Part shown: positions 45,270-53,731 of the stretch, in pieces
Layout of the letters: each line of letters opens with the position of its first letter
Position numbering within the stretch: position 1 is the first letter of the stretch
Origin: Clostridium_AD estertheticum_D
Lineage (GTDB): Bacteria; Bacillota; Clostridia; Clostridiales; Clostridiaceae
Assembly: GCF_018861295.1 (NCBI RefSeq)
Contig: NZ_JAHLDM010000027.1
Span: 1-64,000 of the forward strand
DNA length: 64,000 nt
Direction of reading: 5' to 3'
Translations under genes and position numbers: made by a program
The notes under the pieces: model-generated
What the model was told of the DNA's origin: nothing
Database searches by the model: none
Seen by the model: only the letters and a program-made list of their open reading frames with translations

Positions 45270-45413
45270 TTATTTGTTTTTCTTACGTTTAATGATTCTC
45301 ACAACAATAACTATAGCAATGATGACTACGATTCCTTCAAGGGTTGGCGACCACCACTCAATAGTTTTAATAATTCCTTTAGATACCCCTAAATTTAATA
45401 ATAAGTTTTCCAT
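45270..45413 (-). CDS. Small membrane peptide next to the BceAB-like transporter, 47 residues
   Basis: MENLLLNLGVSKGIIKTIEW is followed by one strongly hydrophobic helix (GIVVIIAIVIVVRII) and a basic tail KRKKNK. AAAGGAG lies nine bases before ATG, and the gene follows the permease by 13 bases, so it is almost surely translated from the same transcript. A single-span peptide here could tune the Bce-like transporter or sensor, as small proteins do for other two-component systems; that is inference. No family recognised. Confidence 0.7.
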   Translation of the reverse strand: MENLLLNLGVSKGIIKTIEWWSPTLEGIVVIIAIVIVVRIIKRKKNK

Positions 45414-45426
45414 ATTATACACTCCT

Positions 45427-47427
45427 TTATTTTATCGTTTGTTCAATAATGATTTGTTTTGCACTTTCGTAAGTTGCAATGAAGTACACGATATACAAGA
45501 CTATAATAATTGCAAAACTTACCCCCATATTTAGTCCAATAGACATTTGAAAGAATGACTCGACTTCATTTAGTACTGCTCTAGTAATAAACATAGACAA
45601 GACCATTGCCATAATGAGTGGCACAATGAAGTAAAATCCAATCTGTAGAAACAATGTGTTACAAATCATTTTCCCATCTGCACCCATATTGGATAAGGTG
45701 TGATATCGTTCTTTGTTATCTTGAGTTTCAGTTAATTGTTGCAGTGCAAGTACTGCCAAACAAATTATAATAAGCACAAGACCAATATAACTACATATAA
45801 ATGCAACAACCCCAAATATTCCAAAATAGGAATCCTGTTGAACATCTTTTGTCATATAGATAATGCTTTTATTCACTATTGAATCACTCCATGCTTTATT
45901 CATCTGTCTATACAATAGGTCTTTGTTCGTATTTACTTTATAAAGACCGTTTAATAAATAAGCATCTGGTATTAACTTTGAAGCAATTTCATCAGGTACA
46001 ATAATTGTTCCCTTATCATTTGCGCCTATAGGTACAAATGCTATAATTGTCTTATTAAGAGGTTCTGACCTTTGTAGTGTTAATTCTTGACCAGCAACCT
46101 TAATCTTCTTATGTTGCTTTAAAAAATGATCTACATAAGACAATGTGTTCTTGTACGTTGCATTTATAAGATATTGATTTTTAGATAAACTAATTGGTTT
46201 CTCATTTTGAAGCACCATCTGTTTATTAAAGTCTGTCTCTGACATAAAGGGAACTGTAGATTTTGGCAAGTCTTTATCCACATTAGCTAATTTCACAACT
46301 TGCCCTGCAAATATATCTCCATAGGTATAATCAGAAACATAAAAAACGCTTTCAGAATAATCCTTCAAATTCTCTTGTAAATGGACTCCATCTTTTTGGG
46401 ACTTTTCTAGTGGCGTTACTTTATCCTTGATCCCAGGTAATACAATGGTAACATCATAAGGAATAGATTTATTCATCAGATTGTTCATTTTACCAATAAT
46501 ACTAAACCCTGAGCTAAGGACTACAAGCGAGCACAAAAGCAATCCGCTAATAACTGTGATAACAAGATAATTTGTCTGAAGTTTACTACCAATTTGCCTA
46601 AATAAGAAGGCATTTAATCCATGAAAGTAGATACGTTTATTTTTTTGAACAAACGAAATCATTACACTTGAAGCGGTATAATAAAACAATAGAATACCAA
46701 CCCCTATAAGTACCATAACTTTAGGTAGTGTTTCTTTGCTAAGTCCAGTACTTAAAAGTATATATATACCTAAAATAATACAAAGTGCTGATGTAGCAAA
46801 TAATAAAAATGAAATTCCTTTGTTATGAGCTCTTAATTCTTGATTCTTTCTGCTTGCTGTCAATAAATCAATTAACTTTACTTTAAAAATCGAATGCGTG
46901 TTAACTATCATAACAACCCCAAAAATAATAGCAAAATTAACAATTGTCTCTTTTACAGCAGTAACAGATAGAACCAACGAGAATGAAGACACATCTGTTG
47001 CAAATACCTTCAATGTCAATAATGAAAGTCCTTGAGATAATAATATACCTATACCTAATCCAACTATTAAAGAAAATAGACCAACCAAAACAATTTCGCC
47101 TACGAAAATTGATGAAATACGCCACTTGTCCATGCCAAGGGTCATATACATTCCCAGTTCTTTCTTTCTTCTTTTCATAATAAATTGATTTGCATATACT
47201 ACAACAAAAGCAAGAATAACAGCAATAAATTTTGATAGAATCCCTATATATTGATTCATGGTATCAGTCATTTGTTTCATTGTAGAAGATAATCTGCTTA
47301 ATCCTGGCTGAGAGGATATTGAATTAAATGCATAAAATAAACTAACCGCGAGTGCCAATGTTAAAAAGTAGACCACATAGTCTTTAATACTCCTACGCAC
47401 ATTTTTAAAAATAAGCTTAAAAAACAT
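45427..47427 (-). CDS. BceB-like peptide-antibiotic ABC transporter permease
   Basis: About 666 residues from ATG at 47427 (AGGAGGTGAGACTGATA before it). About ten membrane helices with one large extracytoplasmic domain between helices 7 and 8 (about residues 310-510), the BceB layout. FtsX-type text includes MKRRKKELGMYMTLGMDK near the N-terminal half. With its ATPase it should remove bacitracin-like or lantibiotic-like peptides from lipid II cycle targets and signal to the BceS-like kinase encoded divergently. The start lies inside the ATPase gene. Confidence 0.88.
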   Translation of the reverse strand: MFFKLIFKNVRRSIKDYVVYFLTLALAVSLFYAFNSISSQPGLSRLSSTMKQMTDTMNQYIGILSKFIAVILAFVVVYANQFIMKRRKKELGMYMTLGMDKWRISSIFVGEIVLVGLFSLIVGLGIGILLSQGLSLLTLKVFATDVSSFSLVLSVTAVKETIVNFAIIFGVVMIVNTHSIFKVKLIDLLTASRKNQELRAHNKGISFLLFATSALCIILGIYILLSTGLSKETLPKVMVLIGVGILLFYYTASSVMISFVQKNKRIYFHGLNAFLFRQIGSKLQTNYLVITVISGLLLCSLVVLSSGFSIIGKMNNLMNKSIPYDVTIVLPGIKDKVTPLEKSQKDGVHLQENLKDYSESVFYVSDYTYGDIFAGQVVKLANVDKDLPKSTVPFMSETDFNKQMVLQNEKPISLSKNQYLINATYKNTLSYVDHFLKQHKKIKVAGQELTLQRSEPLNKTIIAFVPIGANDKGTIIVPDEIASKLIPDAYLLNGLYKVNTNKDLLYRQMNKAWSDSIVNKSIIYMTKDVQQDSYFGIFGVVAFICSYIGLVLIIICLAVLALQQLTETQDNKERYHTLSNMGADGKMICNTLFLQIGFYFIVPLIMAMVLSMFITRAVLNEVESFFQMSIGLNMGVSFAIIIVLYIVYFIATYESAKQIIIEQTIK

Positions 47428-48184
47428 TATCAGTCTCACCTCCTAAAACAGAAACAACTTCCATTATGCTATTAAAGAAGGTTTTTCGGTCGTGACCGCC
47501 TTTGTATATCTCATTGAATATTTCCCCATCCTTAATAAAAACAATTCTTTTACAAAAGCTTGCATTATAAGCATCATGAGTTACCATCAATATTGTGGCT
47601 TCTTGATTACGATTTAAATCTTCTAAGCTTTTTAATAGCATTTTTGCAGATTTGCTATCAAGCGCCCCTGTTGGTTCATCCGCCAAAAGTAAAGATGGAT
47701 GAGATACAATAGCACGAGCTGCTGCCACTCTTTGTTGCTGTCCTCCAGACATTTCATAAGGATACTTATTAAGTACTTTCTCTATATTTAAAGCCAAAGC
47801 TACATCATCTATTTCTTGTTTCATTCTACTTACTTGGCAATGATTAATGGACAATGCTAATGATATATTCTCATATGCTGTCAATGTGTCCAATAAATTA
47901 TAATCTTGAAACATAAATCCTAATTTCTCGCGACGAAATTTGGAAAGCTTACTTCCACTTAAAAGAGTGATATCTTCTTCATCTACATATACATGCCCAG
48001 ATGTAACAGTGTCAATGGTAGAGATACAATTAAGTAATGTACTTTTCCCACTTCCACTTGAACCCATGATTCCCAAAAATTCACCTTTATTAACTTCAAA
48101 AGAAATACCATTTAATGCATGTGTAACTTTTCCTTTATTTCCATATACTTTTTCAATATCTTTAACTTTTAGTATCGTATTCAT
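47417..48184 (-). CDS. BceA-like ABC transporter ATP-binding protein
   Basis: About 255 residues from ATG at 48184 (AGGAGTGATAAAG before it; an in-frame GTG three codons upstream is less likely). Walker A GSSGSGKSTLLNCI, Q-loop FMFQDYNLLD, signature MSGGQQQRVAAARAIV, Walker B LLLADEPTGALD, H-loop MVTHDAYNA. First gene of the BceAB-like operon. Upstream in the divergent spacer lies a BceR-type binding site. Confidence 0.9.
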   Translation of the reverse strand: MNTILKVKDIEKVYGNKGKVTHALNGISFEVNKGEFLGIMGSSGSGKSTLLNCISTIDTVTSGHVYVDEEDITLLSGSKLSKFRREKLGFMFQDYNLLDTLTAYENISLALSINHCQVSRMKQEIDDVALALNIEKVLNKYPYEMSGGQQQRVAAARAIVSHPSLLLADEPTGALDSKSAKMLLKSLEDLNRNQEATILMVTHDAYNASFCKRIVFIKDGEIFNEIYKGGHDRKTFFNSIMEVVSVLGGETDNVF

Positions 48185-48264
48185 CTTTATCACTCCTTGT
48201 TTATCTCTTACACTACTTTATCATTATTCTATTTTTTCAACTATCGATTTACCTTACCGTAGCA

Positions 48265-48278
48265 TTACCATTTTGTAA
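48265..48278. promoter_or_regulatory. BceR-type binding site in the divergent spacer
   Basis: TTACC-ATTT-TGTAA, an inverted repeat with a four-base centre that matches the known BceR-like pattern TNACA-N4-TGTAA except for one base. It lies 81 bases before the BceA-like start, where the response regulator would activate transporter expression. Confidence 0.6.
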
Positions 48279-48466
48279 GGTTTCAGCAACCTAGGTGATG
48301 ATTCATTGCACCCAAGTGATTTAGTTACCAGAGATTCCTTGCCATTTTTACTAATTTTATGTACAATATACCATGTAAATCATTATGATTATATCACGTA
48401 CAAAGTACTGTAATTCAATATTTGCGGCATTATTAATTATATCTATACCAAAGAGGGGACCGTAAA

Positions 48467-49129
48467 ATGAAGATTTTTATCATTGAAGATGATCCAACAA
48501 TTTCTAGAGAACTAAAGAATTTTCTATCTAAATATGGTTATGAGTGTTTTGATAGCAAAGATTTTGAGAATATTATTGAAATTGTATTACAATCAAAATC
48601 TAATTTAATACTATTGGATTTAAATTTACCTTTTCAGGATGGATTCCAAGTATGTCGTGAAATACGCAAACAATCTCATGTTCCTATCATCGTTGTCACC
48701 AGCAGAAACACCCCCATGGACGAATTGCTAAGCTTAAACATTGGAGCTGATGATTTCATTACGAAACCTTACAATCTTCAAATATTACTAGCTCATATTC
48801 AGTCTGTGTTAAAAAGAACCATCGATAATCCTGAGAGTATCTTACTTAGCCATAAAGACCTAACCGTAGATGTTTTAAAAAGCAAAATGAGCTATGATGG
48901 CACGGAAATAGACTTATCAAAAAATGAGTTAGGTATAATTCGATTACTCATACTGAATAAAGGAAATATAATTTCAAGGGATGATCTTATGAATGAGCTA
49001 TGGCAAAACGGGGATTATGTTGATGAGAACACCTTAAATGTCAATATTGCGAGGCTTAGACGAAAACTTAAGTCTTTTGGCTTAATCGATTATTTAATTA
49101 CAAAACGCGGTCAAGGGTATCAGATATGA
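48467..49129 (+). CDS. BceR-like OmpR-family response regulator
   Basis: 220 residues. Receiver: acidic pair in IIEDDP, phospho-acceptor Asp in LILLDLNLPFQDGF near 53, Lys in FITKPY. Output winged helix with VDENTLNVNIARLRRKLKSF and ITKRGQGYQI. It overlaps the kinase start by four bases (ATGA) and is divergent from the BceAB-like genes, a standard Bce module. RBS GAGGGGACC. Confidence 0.9.
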   Translation: MKIFIIEDDPTISRELKNFLSKYGYECFDSKDFENIIEIVLQSKSNLILLDLNLPFQDGFQVCREIRKQSHVPIIVVTSRNTPMDELLSLNIGADDFITKPYNLQILLAHIQSVLKRTIDNPESILLSHKDLTVDVLKSKMSYDGTEIDLSKNELGIIRLLILNKGNIISRDDLMNELWQNGDYVDENTLNVNIARLRRKLKSFGLIDYLITKRGQGYQI

Positions 49130-50133
49130 GTATCATAAATTATCTTAAAGAAAAATCAATTCAAATTATTCTTGTACTTTTATCCTATGTTATTAGTACT
49201 GGCATACTATACCTGTTTAATGTTAAAAGTGATATTATTATTTTTACTTGGGGCATATTGCTTTTTTGTTATATTTCTGGATTATGCTTTGATTATTACA
49301 GAATGAAGCATTTTTACGGTGAACTGCTTTTAATTTTTAAGAATCTTGATGAAAAGACATATATCACTGATATTGTTGACGCACCACATTTTTTTAGTGG
49401 CCAAGTTTTTTATCAGATTTTGAAAGATTCAACAAAGGTCATGAATGATAATATCGCAAGCTTTAAAATATCACAGCGAAACTATCATGATTATATTGAA
49501 TTATGGGTGCATGAAATCAAAACACCTATCACGGCAATCAATTTGATTATAGCAAATAACAAATCACCTATATCGCATCAAATACAATCTGAAATTGATC
49601 GAGTTGAAGGTTATGTTGAGCAAACACTTTACTATGCCAGAAGTAATACACTTTATAAAGATTATCAGATAGAGACGACTTGTCTCTCATCAATAGTCAA
49701 TAAAACAATAAAAAGCTGCTCAATGAATATTATAGGTTGCAGCGGTAAAATTCAAATGAAAGATTTAGAATCAGATGTAACAACTGACCCTAAATGGATT
49801 ATATTTATTTTGAAACAACTCATTGATAACGCAATCAAGTATAGAAGTGATAACTTAATAATTTCATTTTATACTAAACAATTAGCAGCAGGAACCATTC
49901 TCTATGTTCATGATAATGGCATAGGCATTCCTAAGGGGGATATTCCTCGCGTTTTTGATAGGGGATTCACAGGACAACATGGCAGGTCATATATGAAATC
50001 CACGGGAATGGGACTTTATCTATGTAAAATACTATGCGAAAAATTAGGATTAGATATAAGCGTTCAGTTTTCTGAACCTTCTGGAACTACAATAATGATT
50101 TTCTTTCCTAATAAGCTGAAAATATTTGAGTAA
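49126..50133 (+). CDS. BceS-like intramembrane-sensing histidine kinase
   Basis: 335 residues. Two membrane helices (about 12-30 and 37-56) are joined by a very short loop (LFNVKSDI), so it has no sensory domain outside the cell. H-box IELWVHEIKTPITAI near 130, N-box LKQLIDNAIKYRSDN, G1 DNGIGIPKGDIPRVFDRGF, G2 STGMGLYLCKILC. In Bce modules such kinases are controlled by transport flux through the BceAB transporter rather than by direct binding of the antibiotic. Confidence 0.9.
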   Translation: MSIINYLKEKSIQIILVLLSYVISTGILYLFNVKSDIIIFTWGILLFCYISGLCFDYYRMKHFYGELLLIFKNLDEKTYITDIVDAPHFFSGQVFYQILKDSTKVMNDNIASFKISQRNYHDYIELWVHEIKTPITAINLIIANNKSPISHQIQSEIDRVEGYVEQTLYYARSNTLYKDYQIETTCLSSIVNKTIKSCSMNIIGCSGKIQMKDLESDVTTDPKWIIFILKQLIDNAIKYRSDNLIISFYTKQLAAGTILYVHDNGIGIPKGDIPRVFDRGFTGQHGRSYMKSTGMGLYLCKILCEKLGLDISVQFSEPSGTTIMIFFPNKLKIFE

Positions 50134-50208
50134 TATTAAACATTTTCTGAAAATAAGCATATAAAACAGTTTTAAAATCCTATTTCGAATCTTTCTGTAA
50201 ACTATTCT

Positions 50209-50257
50209 AAAAAGGGTATGTAAAATAATTTGATTTAGCATTTTACATACCCTTTTA
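50209..50257. terminator. Bidirectional terminator between two convergent kinase genes
   Basis: AAAAGGGTATGTAAAAT (50210-50226) and its exact reverse complement (50240-50256). Runs of A on the left and T on the right let it work both ways, for the plus-strand BceS-like gene and the minus-strand kinase gene ending at 50331. Confidence 0.9.
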
Positions 50258-50330
50258 TATTGCTTATTATATTTTTAATTCAGTACCAACTTTAGAATTA
50301 TTCACTTGTAAGACAATAATAGTTACCATA

Positions 50331-51842
50331 TCACAAGCGTTTTGTTAAAATAAAATAGAATTTAACTCCCACTTCTGTGTTCGAGACTCCACAACTACCA
50401 CCATGAAGTAATATTATATTTTTAACTATTGAAAGCCCTAGCCCAGTACCTCCAAGTTTTCTAGTCCTTGATTTATCTATTTTATAGAAAGTATCCCATA
50501 TTTTATCCGATTCAGCTTCATCAATTTTACTTCCGCTATTTTCAACTTCTACGCAGATACTATCTTCTCTATCAAGCATTGTTACGGCTATGGAACCACC
50601 ATTATTAACATGTCTTATTGCATTAGTCATATAGTTCGTTAGGACTTGTTCTATTCTGTTCCAATCAGCAGTTACTTTTATATTTTGAACTAAATTTACA
50701 CTAAGTTTAATGTCTTTTTCATTAAGCATGGATGAAAATTTCTTAGCAAGCGGTTTTACTAATTCATCGATATAAAAATCTTCTTGAACCAAATTAAAAT
50801 TTCCTGACTCTAGTTGAGATAGATTTAGCATATCAGATACTAAGTTGTTCATTTTCCTTGATTCATCCATTATTACATCTATAAAATATTGTTTTTCCTC
50901 GCCTTCTAAAATATCATCATTTAATGCTTGAGTATATCCTTCTATAAGTGTTATAGGTGTTTTAAGTTCATGAGAGACCGCTGCCACAAAGTCTTTCCTC
51001 ATTTCTGTTAATTTCTTTTCTTTTTCAATATCTTTTTCTAACTTTGAATTAGCATCTTTAAGTGATGTTAATGATTCATTTAAATTTTCTGAAAGAAGGT
51101 TAAGTGAAGTTGCTAAAGCTCCAATTTCATCATTACTTTTTACTACACATTTTTCTGAGAAGTCAAGTTTTGCCATTTTACCTGCTGTTTTAGTTATTTT
51201 TATTAATGGTTTTGCAATCATATTTGAATAGATTAAAGAAAGAAATAAAATTATTACTATGGCTCCTATATAAAAATAGTAGTAAAATTCTTTAATAACT
51301 TGGACTGCTTCATTTACCGGTTGTAATGAAGTATATACGTATATAAATTCATCTTTTTTTTCATCATAGGAAATACCAGCTACACTATAAGAAATGGTGG
51401 TTGCGCTTACTTCCAGATCTAGGTTGTTATCGGTAAGGAAGATCAAAGGTTTTTTATCTTTTTTGAATTTAGCAACTCCACCTGCAGTTTCTATTTGAGT
51501 TGACATTAGTTGATCCATAATTCTTGCTTTTATAGAGTCCTTTCTTGCGTCAACCGTTTTTGTAAGATATTTCAAATTACCTGCTTTATCTCTTATAATT
51601 ATCTTATAACTACTCTTATCTTCAAAAGTACTAATTAAGCTAGTCTCCTCATCATTTGTTTTAAGTAAACTATATTTATCTTTAAATTTAACGAGGTCAT
51701 GCGACAAAGTATCGCTTTTCCATTTTATATAAAATTGCCCGAAAAATGCAGATTGAACTATTAAATTAGTAGTTATAAAAACTACAAAAACTATAGAAGT
51801 TATAGTGAAAAGTTTTCTTGTAATGCTCCTTTTACTTTTCAT
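50331..51842 (-). CDS. Sensor histidine kinase with extracytoplasmic domain and HAMP
   Basis: 503 residues. Membrane helices at about 10-32 and 188-208 bracket an extracytoplasmic domain of about 155 residues. A HAMP linker follows (AKPLIKITKTAGKMAKLDF), then a short coiled coil, H-box FVAAVSHELKTPITLIEGY near 290, N-box YMTNAIRHVNNG, G1 VENSGSKIDEAES and G2 GGTGLGLSIVKNI. It is of the general ResE/WalK type. The signal is unknown. It overlaps the regulator gene by 11 bases. Confidence 0.9.
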   Translation of the reverse strand: MKSKRSITRKLFTITSIVFVVFITTNLIVQSAFFGQFYIKWKSDTLSHDLVKFKDKYSLLKTNDEETSLISTFEDKSSYKIIIRDKAGNLKYLTKTVDARKDSIKARIMDQLMSTQIETAGGVAKFKKDKKPLIFLTDNNLDLEVSATTISYSVAGISYDEKKDEFIYVYTSLQPVNEAVQVIKEFYYYFYIGAIVIILFLSLIYSNMIAKPLIKITKTAGKMAKLDFSEKCVVKSNDEIGALATSLNLLSENLNESLTSLKDANSKLEKDIEKEKKLTEMRKDFVAAVSHELKTPITLIEGYTQALNDDILEGEEKQYFIDVIMDESRKMNNLVSDMLNLSQLESGNFNLVQEDFYIDELVKPLAKKFSSMLNEKDIKLSVNLVQNIKVTADWNRIEQVLTNYMTNAIRHVNNGGSIAVTMLDREDSICVEVENSGSKIDEAESDKIWDTFYKIDKSRTRKLGGTGLGLSIVKNIILLHGGSCGVSNTEVGVKFYFILTKRL

Positions 51843-52518
51843 TTCTCACCTCGAATTTGTATCCAGTACCTCTTACTGTTGCTATAAGGTAAGATTTTTC
51901 ACCTAACTTTTCTCTTAATCTTTTTATAACTGTATCAACTGTCCTTAGTTCTCCAAAATAGTCAATACCCCATAAAGCATCTAATATTTTTTCCCTACTT
52001 AATACAATTCTTTTATTAAGTATAAAATAATTTAATAGTTCAAATTCTTTAGGCGATAGGTTGATTTCGACATTGTCTACTGTAACCTCATGGCTTAGAT
52101 TATCAACTACAAGCCCATCAAAGTTATCTTCTTCTTTTACAACACTCTCAGTGCTATAAGTTCGTCTTATGATTGCTTTAACTTTAGCTACTAGTAGTTT
52201 AGGAACAAAAGGTTTTGTAATATAATGATCTGTGCCTAATTCAAAGCCTAATAATTCATCGTCTTCCTCGGATTTAGCAGTAAGCATTATAACTGGAATG
52301 TTAGAAGTCTTTCTTATTTCCTTACATACATCCCAGCCATCCATGATTGGCATCATTACATCTAGAATAACCAAATCTACTGTATTTTTATTAAAAATAT
52401 TTATAGCTTCTCTGCCATTTTCAGCCTGCAGAATATTATATTGTTCTTTCCTTAAGTAAATGGATACAAGATTTCTAATTCTTTCTTCATCATCAACTAT
52501 TAAAATAGTTTCCATCAT
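51832..52518 (-). CDS. OmpR-family response regulator
   Basis: 228 residues. Acidic pocket VDDEER, phospho-acceptor Asp in LVILDVMMPIMDGWDVC near 55, Thr in MLTAKS, Lys in YITKPF. Output domain with VDTVIKRLREKLGEKSYL and VRGTGYKFEV. Partner of the kinase encoded downstream. RBS AGGAG eight bases before the first ATG. Confidence 0.92.
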   Translation of the reverse strand: MMETILIVDDEERIRNLVSIYLRKEQYNILQAENGREAINIFNKNTVDLVILDVMMPIMDGWDVCKEIRKTSNIPVIMLTAKSEEDDELLGFELGTDHYITKPFVPKLLVAKVKAIIRRTYSTESVVKEEDNFDGLVVDNLSHEVTVDNVEINLSPKEFELLNYFILNKRIVLSREKILDALWGIDYFGELRTVDTVIKRLREKLGEKSYLIATVRGTGYKFEVRNEK

Positions 52519-52892
52519 ATAAAATTCTCCTTAATTACAAATTTAATATAAACAAAATTGGTGGTATTTACAATACCAACAATAATCATACCTTATTTTC
52601 TTTTTAATGCTATTATTTTTAACCCTAATTATATAATAAAGATATATTATGGCACACGAATGGCGAATATGTTAACAAAATGTGAACGAACTTTATAACT
52701 GCTAAATAAACTCTGTGTTAATGAACTACACTATAACTAGTAACTTTTTATAATTCGCTTCTAATCTTAATAAAAAAACCATAATAATAACATAGCTATT
52801 TCTTTTATTCATAGTATACTTAACTTGTACAACTTAGTATAATAAAGATATCAGCTTATATGTATTATATATCTATATAGGGAGGTTTTTAT
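52519..52892. promoter_or_regulatory. Divergent spacer between regulator genes
   Basis: 374 bases without a gene. It should carry the promoters of the minus-strand two-component operon and of the plus-strand XRE gene. I could not choose clear boxes; the sequence just before the XRE gene is a series of TATA-like repeats. Confidence 0.4.
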
Positions 52893-53105
52893 ATGCTTAA
52901 TGGAGCTAAAATTAGAGAATTAAGACTTAATAAATCTTTAACAAGCAAAGATATATCAACTTTATCTAAGAATTTGAGTGTACATGTATCACAGACTTAT
53001 TTAGAAGAACTAGAACGAGGGAGCAAAAAAAATCCATCTTTTAATATAATTGAAACAATAGCAACTATTCTATGTGTTAATATAGACGAACTTAGAAGGA
53101 TTTAA
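52893..53105 (+). CDS. Small XRE/Cro-type helix-turn-helix regulator
   Basis: 70 residues, only the DNA-binding domain: GAKIRELRLNKSLTSKDIST, then HVSQTYLEELERGSKKNPSF and TIATILCVNIDEL. GGAGG lies eight bases before ATG. Such short regulators act as repressors of neighbouring or distant genes. Single-gene unit with its own terminator; the target is unknown. Confidence 0.85.
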   Translation: MLNGAKIRELRLNKSLTSKDISTLSKNLSVHVSQTYLEELERGSKKNPSFNIIETIATILCVNIDELRRI

Positions 53106-53116
53106 GTTACTTTAAG

Positions 53117-53160
53117 AGGTGGATTAACTCTAATAGTTAATCCACCTTAACTTTTAATTT
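53117..53160 (+). terminator. Terminator of the XRE gene
   Basis: AGGTGGATTAACT and AGTTAATCCACCT (53117-53129 and 53135-53147) pair perfectly over 13 bases; TAACTTTTAATTT follows. Confidence 0.88.
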
Positions 53161-53273
53161 GCTTTAATACAATCCCATTCTCTAAAGAAGTGATCTAAAT
53201 ATGTTATCACGAATTTATGTCTTTCTTCTGCCATCGTTTTGCCTGCTTTAGTGTTCATTAAATCTTTGTAATA
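53154..53273 (-). pseudogene. C-terminal remnant of an HD-domain phosphohydrolase
   Basis: The minus strand reads DLMNTKAGKTMAEERHKF and YLDHFFREWDCIKAN to a stop at 53154. AEERHKF...YL..F..EW is the conserved end of YedJ-type HD hydrolases. The rest of that gene is absent; the fragment touches the stop of the ArsC-like gene. Confidence 0.55.
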
Positions 53274-53612
53274 TTATTCCCAGGTTGTCCATATTTCTGG
53301 TACATAACCAACAGTAGCATCTTTCCCATTACGAACTATAGGAGTTTTAAAAAGTTGAGGGTTTTTCAATAAAATTTCTTCTTTAAGCTCCTCTCCCCTA
53401 ATTTGGTTTAAATTTGATTTTTTATAGTCTTTTGCATTTGTGTTAATTAAATTATTTAAACCTACAGATCTTTTTACGCTTTGTAGTTCACCTTTACTAA
53501 GTCCTTTAATATTTATATCAATAAATTGATATTTTATATTTCTTTCCTTGAAATATCGTTCAGTTTTTTTTGTATCAAAACATTTTTTTGTTCCGAAAAA
53601 TTGAATATTCAT
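53274..53612 (-). CDS. ArsC/Spx-fold family protein
   Basis: 112 residues, the usual length. Thioredoxin-like fold with CFDTKKTERYFKERNI near the N-terminus; Cys11 is alone (no CxxC), as in ArsC/YffB-like members rather than redox-active Spx. The segment LFKTPIVRNGKDATVGYVPE is the conserved RPI-like loop region, here with KTPIV. Possible arsenate reductase-like or regulatory role; no arsenic genes are nearby. RBS AAGGAG. Confidence 0.75.
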   Translation of the reverse strand: MNIQFFGTKKCFDTKKTERYFKERNIKYQFIDINIKGLSKGELQSVKRSVGLNNLINTNAKDYKKSNLNQIRGEELKEEILLKNPQLFKTPIVRNGKDATVGYVPEIWTTWE

Positions 53613-53693
53613 TTATGTAAACTCTCCTTAAGTGTATTAGTATATCTATCATGCTACCATTAATTAAAGCATAGGTCACTATTAATTAAAATA

Positions 53694-53731
53694 TTAGCAC
53701 TAATAATTATAAAATTAATAGTGCTAATATT
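53694..53731 (-). terminator. Terminator overlapping the end of the permease gene
   Basis: ATTAGCACTAATAATT and AATTAATAGTGCTAAT pair with one mismatch. On the minus strand ATATTTTAATT follows. The hairpin includes the last codons of the permease gene. Confidence 0.65.
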
